NCBI GenBank assembly: GCA_949358305.1
Contig: OX442321.1
Coordinates: 994,001-1,054,000 of the forward strand
Direction: 5' to 3'
DNA from: Strigamia acuminata
Taxonomy: Eukaryota > Arthropoda > Chilopoda > Geophilomorpha > Linotaeniidae
DNA: 60,000 nt
Both the position numbers and the translations under genes were made by a program. The notes below the pieces were generated by a model. The model was not told where the DNA came from. It saw only the letters and a list, made by a program, of their open reading frames with translations, and made no database searches. Within the stretch, counting starts at the first letter, position 1, and each line of letters starts with the position of its first letter. Positions 55,766-60,000 of the stretch are shown here, in pieces.

Positions 55766-58221
55766 CAACTGCTCATAATTACAAATTGACGTCATCTGTT
55801 TTGCTAATTTTCAATTGGCGAATTAAAGAGTGAGTGATGCAATAAACGCGACAATAAATGCCACGTGCACGACGCTGCCGCTTCAATCACCAAACGAGCC
55901 CTTCATAAATCACGTGATTCTTGTTTTTTGTTTTTTTTTGAAATTTTCTTTTCCTTTACTCTCCAAAAAAAAGCAATAAATTTCTATAGACTTAACTGCG
56001 CCCTCTATGCATCACATTTTGCGAAAAGAAATCCAAAATAAATTTTTTCTTGTTTCAATATGATATGAAAAGCAATTATTGATTGATGCAATTCCTCCGC
56101 CTAAAACTGACTTCATCACCTCCCCCGCTTCCCTCTTCCACGTTGGAGGATTCTGTTTACAAGACTATTGGATTTCCTTAGTAAAATTACAAATTCTACG
56201 AAGATATTATGACGTAAAATACTAATTGTATGAATAACAAATAAATGACGTTATAAAATTCAATTTTTCATCTTTACCAATTGACATTTTTTTATGATCG
56301 AAACGTCGCCATAAATTTCCGCTGCACTTCAACATGCAACGACTACATTTTTTTTTATATTTAAATCTATCTCCCTTTAAATCTGTTGGAACCACAACAA
56401 TATATTGTTTTTTTGTCGAGTAGGAATTTTTATATGAAAAATTTATTGTGCTTCTACGATTAAACGCCGCGGCGTCTATTCAGGCGGCGGCCATTAATAT
56501 TTAAGCAGGAAAGCAAACTTTAAATTCATTTTTAATTGGTAAAAAAGATGAAATGAATCAAATTTAGATTTAAAAAAAAAAGTTGAAGGGAATTAGTGCT
56601 GTTATTAATTCATAGATTCATAATTACATTTTTTCTTAATTTAATTAAAATTTAAAACAAATTACTGAATTAAAATTTCTACTTCGATAAAATAAACAGA
56701 ACTACTTTTCCGCGAGGTAGAGCACAGTCCACAGTTAGGCGTAATCCGGCTCAACCAATTGGGAAATAGGACAATGTTGTATCGGGACAGAGTTATCAAA
56801 TTTTTTAGTCAAAAGTTTGGTAACTAAAAACCAAAATAATTTAGAACTTGGAACTGACTTTTGTGATTGATTTTAAGAAAATTAAAAATAAAAAACAACA
56901 AATTAGAAAAAAAAAATAACTAAAAAAAAAAAAATAACAGAAAAATCAATCAATAAATTTTAAAAAATACTAATCAATTCTGTTATAAAATTATCGCAAG
57001 ATTACAGAATCCCAGGTTTACTCGATTACACAAGAAATATTAATTTCAAATTTTTTGCTTGCCTTTAAAATCAGGAAGTGCAGTACAGTGCAGGAGGTTC
57101 CCTAGACGACATCGTTTCCCGTTGTGTACACTCGAGGCATGCTTCTTAAAGCAGCCATTTTTTTCTTGGTGTTTTTAATGACAGGAACATCATTTTTGAA
57201 TGTCGTCATTCCCATTGAATAACATTCCCATGTTATTCAATGGAAATGACGTCACGTACAAACACGAAACGAGTTTTGCCTACATTTTAGATTTTTTGAA
57301 TGCAGCTAGTGTATTTTAAGTTTTAACATGGGTTTAAACAGGAAATGGCGTCATTTTTGGTTTAAAATTGAAGTAAAACACAAAATATTTTAGTTTTTGA
57401 ATGCAGCTAGCCTTAGTCCTAACCCCATTGTCCTTCTCGTTGTAACGATCACATCATCTGAAAACTATCCTAACAAGGTTTCCTGGCACCTAACTTTTAC
57501 GGGTTTTGAGCTACGCCAATTTTAACGTACAAAAAGTCCATATCTCGAAATCCATCGCATTGTGACCAAACTTCCTGCCCTTTTACAAAAAAGATGATTG
57601 CTTAAGTGGGAATGCAAAATTTGTCCCAAATTGCTAATCTCCAATCTGGTAAGCTGCAGTTGACTTAGCAACATTTGTTTCACAGACCACAAGATGAAAA
57701 TGCAAACCCAATCACCGAAAAGGCATTAAAGGTTTCATCCATTGGCTTTAACTGGCTTTGCTTGCCTATAAAAGCCCACTACCAAAAACTCTATGGCCAT
57801 TTTAGTGTTGTGTCAATACAAACAAAGATTATTATCAAGTATTGTAAAAGCATTGAACACAAAAACAGAAAAAAAAATCACACAAAAGCAGAAAAATTCA
57901 GCACAAAAACAGAAAAAATTGCAAATTAAATTGGAAATCTCTTCACCAGCACCCAGTGCAACCCACTAACTTGAACTGGTCTAATTATTGGACAATATTT
58001 TCATTGGCGTCATTACACACTTTAAACTTAAACAAACAATTTGGAAAATAAAATAAAAAAAGAGATTTTCATATAACTTAATAAACTGAATAATGCATGT
58101 GGTCTTGTCCAAACATTTCTGCTTCCTTGATTGATCAATTCACTCTCCAGCTGACCACAAACTCAATTTTTATTATTGCACATCAGTTTGTTATAATCAA
58201 TATTTTTTTATTTAAATCTAG
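55766..58221 (+). other. Testican intron, with IR-C end and a hairpin
   Basis: A single IR-C end of the d1 subtype lies at about 56699-56798 (ACTACTTTTCCGCGAGGTAG, CAACCAATTGGGAAATAGGA, CAATGTTGTATCGG). The hairpin at 57205-57250 is listed separately. A frame at 57675-57929 has no motif and I judge it to be chance. Confidence 0.6.
57205..57250. repeat. Hairpin with 21-bp stem
   Basis: GTCATTCCCATTGAATAACA plus T pairs with ATGTTATTCAATGGAAATGA plus C around a 4-base loop, with one mismatch in the stem. GAATGCAGCTAG occurs downstream at 57298 and again at 57399. It could be the centre of a larger inverted-repeat element. Confidence 0.6.
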
Positions 58222-58269
58222 AAAGACCCTGTCTAACTGCCAAAGCCAGGAGCAAGAGTAGTTTCATGG
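58222..58269 (+). CDS. SPOCK: Testican exon: start of thyroglobulin-1 domain
   Basis: Acceptor ATTTAAATCTAG, donor GTAAGT. A 48-nt exon, phase 1 in and phase 1 out, reads E-RPCLTAKARSKSSFM. In vertebrate testicans the EC domain is followed by G.PC...M.RI....(K/S).L.G, the first strand of the thyroglobulin-1 domain. The PC, the basic residues and the spacing fit. The rest of the domain (with the CWCV core) should lie beyond 60000 or in the unassigned DNA after 58270. It was not found. Confidence 0.75.
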
Positions 58270-59227
58270 GTAAGTAGTTTTTTCTTTTATAAATTTAAAT
58301 GCTAAAGTGGTTTCAAAGACAAAATCTGAATAGAAGAAATTGGATAAGACAGAATCAATTAGTTGTGAAAAGAGAAGAGTTTCACTGAAGAGTGGTATCT
58401 GGTGGTGGAGACAGGTATTAATTATAGGTTGATTAGCAGGGACAGCAGCTGCTTCCTTTTCCCCCCCACTGTCATGATGAAAAAAGGTCTGATAAATTGG
58501 ATAAAACTTTAGTCCTATTTGCTATTATAGGATTTTGCAAAGAATGGAAATTTAAAAAAAAAATTGAATTAAGAATTTTCTTTCAAAATAAAAATCTCCA
58601 TTTCCCTTTTTTATATTTTTTTTTATTCTTTGTGGAAATTGCAACAACAAAAAAAATATAAAATAAAAATAAAATACTGTCAACAAACTTAGAGAATAAG
58701 TGGTTGGGAAAAAAATCAATAATGTGTTTTTGGAGCAAATCATTTTGAGTCGAGAAATTTGAAATTGAAAGTTTTTGCAGTTGATTGGTTTGTTTGGTCT
58801 GTAGAAAATTCATGCCCCACCCTAATCCGATCAAAATCCACCTTTCCTTTGCCTTGTTTCCCTAAGGGGGAGTTTATAAAATGTGAGACATTTGGAAAAT
58901 GGCCAATTCGTAACGAGGCGCCATCCCGTGGGAAACTGAGCAACTTTTTAAGTGTTCCAGACACCATTTTCAAATTTGCTGATGTCAAACTTTCACCCAT
59001 TTCCACTCTCTCAGTCAAATGTCAACTCGCGAGTAAATTATGCTGTATGCTTGCCAAAAAGGAACGAACGGAAAAGGAAAAAACACCAAGAGGGAAATAA
59101 TCTTCGGCGAAATGCACCAATTCTTTCTCCGCCAGGCTAAACACCTCGACAATTCTCCACAAAGCAGGAAAATAAATCCCAAGATGACTGCGAAAGGTCA
59201 ACACAAAAAGCGAGGTGGCCATCTTGA
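58270..59227. other. Testican intron continuing, nothing recognised
   Basis: C-run at 58462-58468 and A/T runs at 58553-58680. Overlapping frames of 60-113 residues on both strands at 58583-59231 conflict with one another and show no thyroglobulin signature. Confidence 0.45.
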
Positions 59228-59275
59228 TTGACCCGTAATATCGGCCATATTTTACATACAAATGTGACAGCTCCA

Positions 59276-59458
59276 CTAAAACTTCATCCCAGGACATGTT
59301 TCCTTTTCGCCGGAGAAAACATTGGCCCAACGTTGCAAACGAGCGGCAACTATCTGATTGCATCCCTTTTTGTCCCCAAAAATCGAAACAAGCGGCTTAT
59401 GATCGATCCTGAGTACAAACTTCCTTCCAAACAAATGGTGATAGCGCATAAACTCCAA
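59276..59458 (-). pseudogene. Ty3/Gypsy-type RNase H relic
   Basis: The minus strand encodes FGRKFVLRIDHKPLVSIFG followed by ARLQRWANVFS. This is the conserved C-terminal part of the RNase H domain in Ty3/Gypsy retrotransposons (consensus GR.F.(V/L).(T/S)DHKPL..IF, then R(L/I)QRW...L). The catalytic Asp of DHKPL is present. The expected upstream segment (E.LA.V.....F) is out of frame at about 59459-59510 and the frame stops soon after QRW, so the copy is dead. No LTR was found. Confidence 0.75.
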
Positions 59459-59477
59459 ACAAATTCACTGAAGTCGA

Positions 59478-59580
59478 ATGCAGAGTCCCACAACAACTCC
59501 AGCTGGCAGACTGATGCAGATAATTTCCTAGAAGACTCACCAAGGGAAGCTTGTACTAGAGAGGGCCTGCCCACCGGAAG
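59478..59580 (-). repeat. Dispersed repeat fragment, partner of 4858-4990
   Basis: It aligns with 4858-4990 (CAACAACTCCAGCTG, AGAAGACTCACC, GGAAGCTTGTAC). On the minus strand it immediately precedes the RNase H relic and is probably part of the same retroelement. Confidence 0.5.
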
Positions 59581-59747
59581 AGAATTCCTGTATTTCTGGA
59601 TACCCCCTCGTAACATTCGCAACCCCCACTGGTATAAAGCAGCACTTCTCAAACTATGTAATGTAGCAGGCCGGTATTTTTTGTCCCAATGTTATACGGG
59701 CCGGTAAGACTTGGTTCCGGGTGTCCTCGCTATCCGGCTGTCTACAT

Positions 59748-59868
59748 CAGGGGTCGGCAACCTGCGGCTCTTTCGATGTCAAGATTCCTATATGTATATA
59801 CCTAATCCTAATCCTAATCCTAAATTGTAACTTTTGGCTCTTCCGTCTCAAAAGGTTGCCGAACCCTG
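59748..59868. mobile_element. 121-bp hAT mini-element with 8-bp duplication
   Basis: The left end CAGGGGTCGGCAACCTGCGG plus CTCTT and the right end (AAGGTTGCCGAACCCTG) are inverted copies with a few mismatches. The flanks are GTCTACAT (59740-59747) and GTCTACAC (59869-59876), which match at seven of eight positions. An 8-bp duplication and CAGGGG..CCCTG ends are diagnostic of hAT. The interior holds four CCTAAT-type units (about 59799-59823), telomere-like in look. Confidence 0.85.
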
Positions 59869-60000
59869 GTCTACACTGAATTGAAGATAAATTCAATAAA
59901 AACCAGATCTGGACTGGTCCGGTGGACTATGGGGAATCTTCCGGTGGCCTGTGGCCCATTGGACCAAGGCGGGTCCACCATGGACCGTCCCTGGCCCACT

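Larger units (their letters stand above)
40641..58269 (+). other. SPOCK: Testican (SPOCK)-type gene, partial
   Basis: Seven exons on the plus strand join in consistent phase: 40641-40743, 43397-43710, 43944-44145, 50658-50788, 51075-51188, 55504-55713, 58222-58269. All introns are GT-AG. The order follistatin N-lobe, Kazal, linker, EC domain with two EF-hands, thyroglobulin-1 start is that of testicans, secreted proteoglycans of the SPARC family. SPARC itself lacks a thyroglobulin domain, and SMOC has its thyroglobulin domains before the EC domain. Introns are 2653, 233, 6512, 286, 4315 and 2508 bp and carry many transposons. The 5' exon(s) and the 3' end are missing from the window. Confidence 0.85.

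Noticed and set aside
59798-59823. Interstitial telomere
   Set aside because: Only four CCTAAT units, inside a hAT mini-element. Too short and not the common TTAGGG sequence.

Overview
This window looks like nuclear DNA from an invertebrate animal, probably a metazoan with an AT-rich, repeat-laden genome. The evidence is spliced coding exons with GT-AG introns of 0.2 to 6.5 kb, an extracellular calcium-binding protein of the testican (SPOCK) family, many short non-autonomous DNA transposons, several minisatellites, a 5S-derived SINE, and a 200-base assembly gap. I cannot name the species or phylum from the sequence alone.

Only one gene is well supported. Seven plus-strand exons between 40641 and 58269 join in perfect phase and encode a partial testican: the follistatin N-lobe (40641-40743), an acidic run plus a Kazal domain (43397-43710), a basic linker (43944-44145, 50658-50788), the start of the EC domain (51075-51188), the paired EF-hands (55504-55713), and the first residues of the thyroglobulin-1 domain (58222-58269). 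The signal-peptide exon or exons and most of the thyroglobulin domain were not found in the window. A possible 55-nt minus-strand exon at 33557-33611 belongs to an unidentified gene.

The first 40 kb and the introns consist mostly of repeats. I recognise at least 13 inverted-repeat element families, labelled IR-A to IR-P here for convenience. IR-A has a 3-bp TTA/TAA target duplication (PIF/Harbinger-like). IR-H sits at TTAA (piggyBac-like). A 121-bp element at 59748 has a near-perfect 8-bp duplication (hAT). IR-B occurs twice, each time nested inside another inverted-repeat element (IR-D and IR-O). Protein fossils are a Pif1/Helitron-type helicase motif (about 37380-37556, minus) and a Ty3/Gypsy-type RNase H motif (59276-59458, minus).

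The most interesting signals are structural. In families IR-C and IR-E the two arms of one copy match each other almost perfectly, while the same arm segment differs strongly between copies, as if one arm had been copied onto the other. Four separate minisatellites (about 6.6, 13.7, 21.8 and 38.5 kb) have repeat units that each contain a short palindrome. One piggyBac-like copy sits inside one of these arrays, at a TTAA supplied by the repeat unit. The testican has a SPARC-like first EF-hand loop with an inserted proline. No CRISPR array, functional rRNA or tRNA gene, or intact transposase was found.
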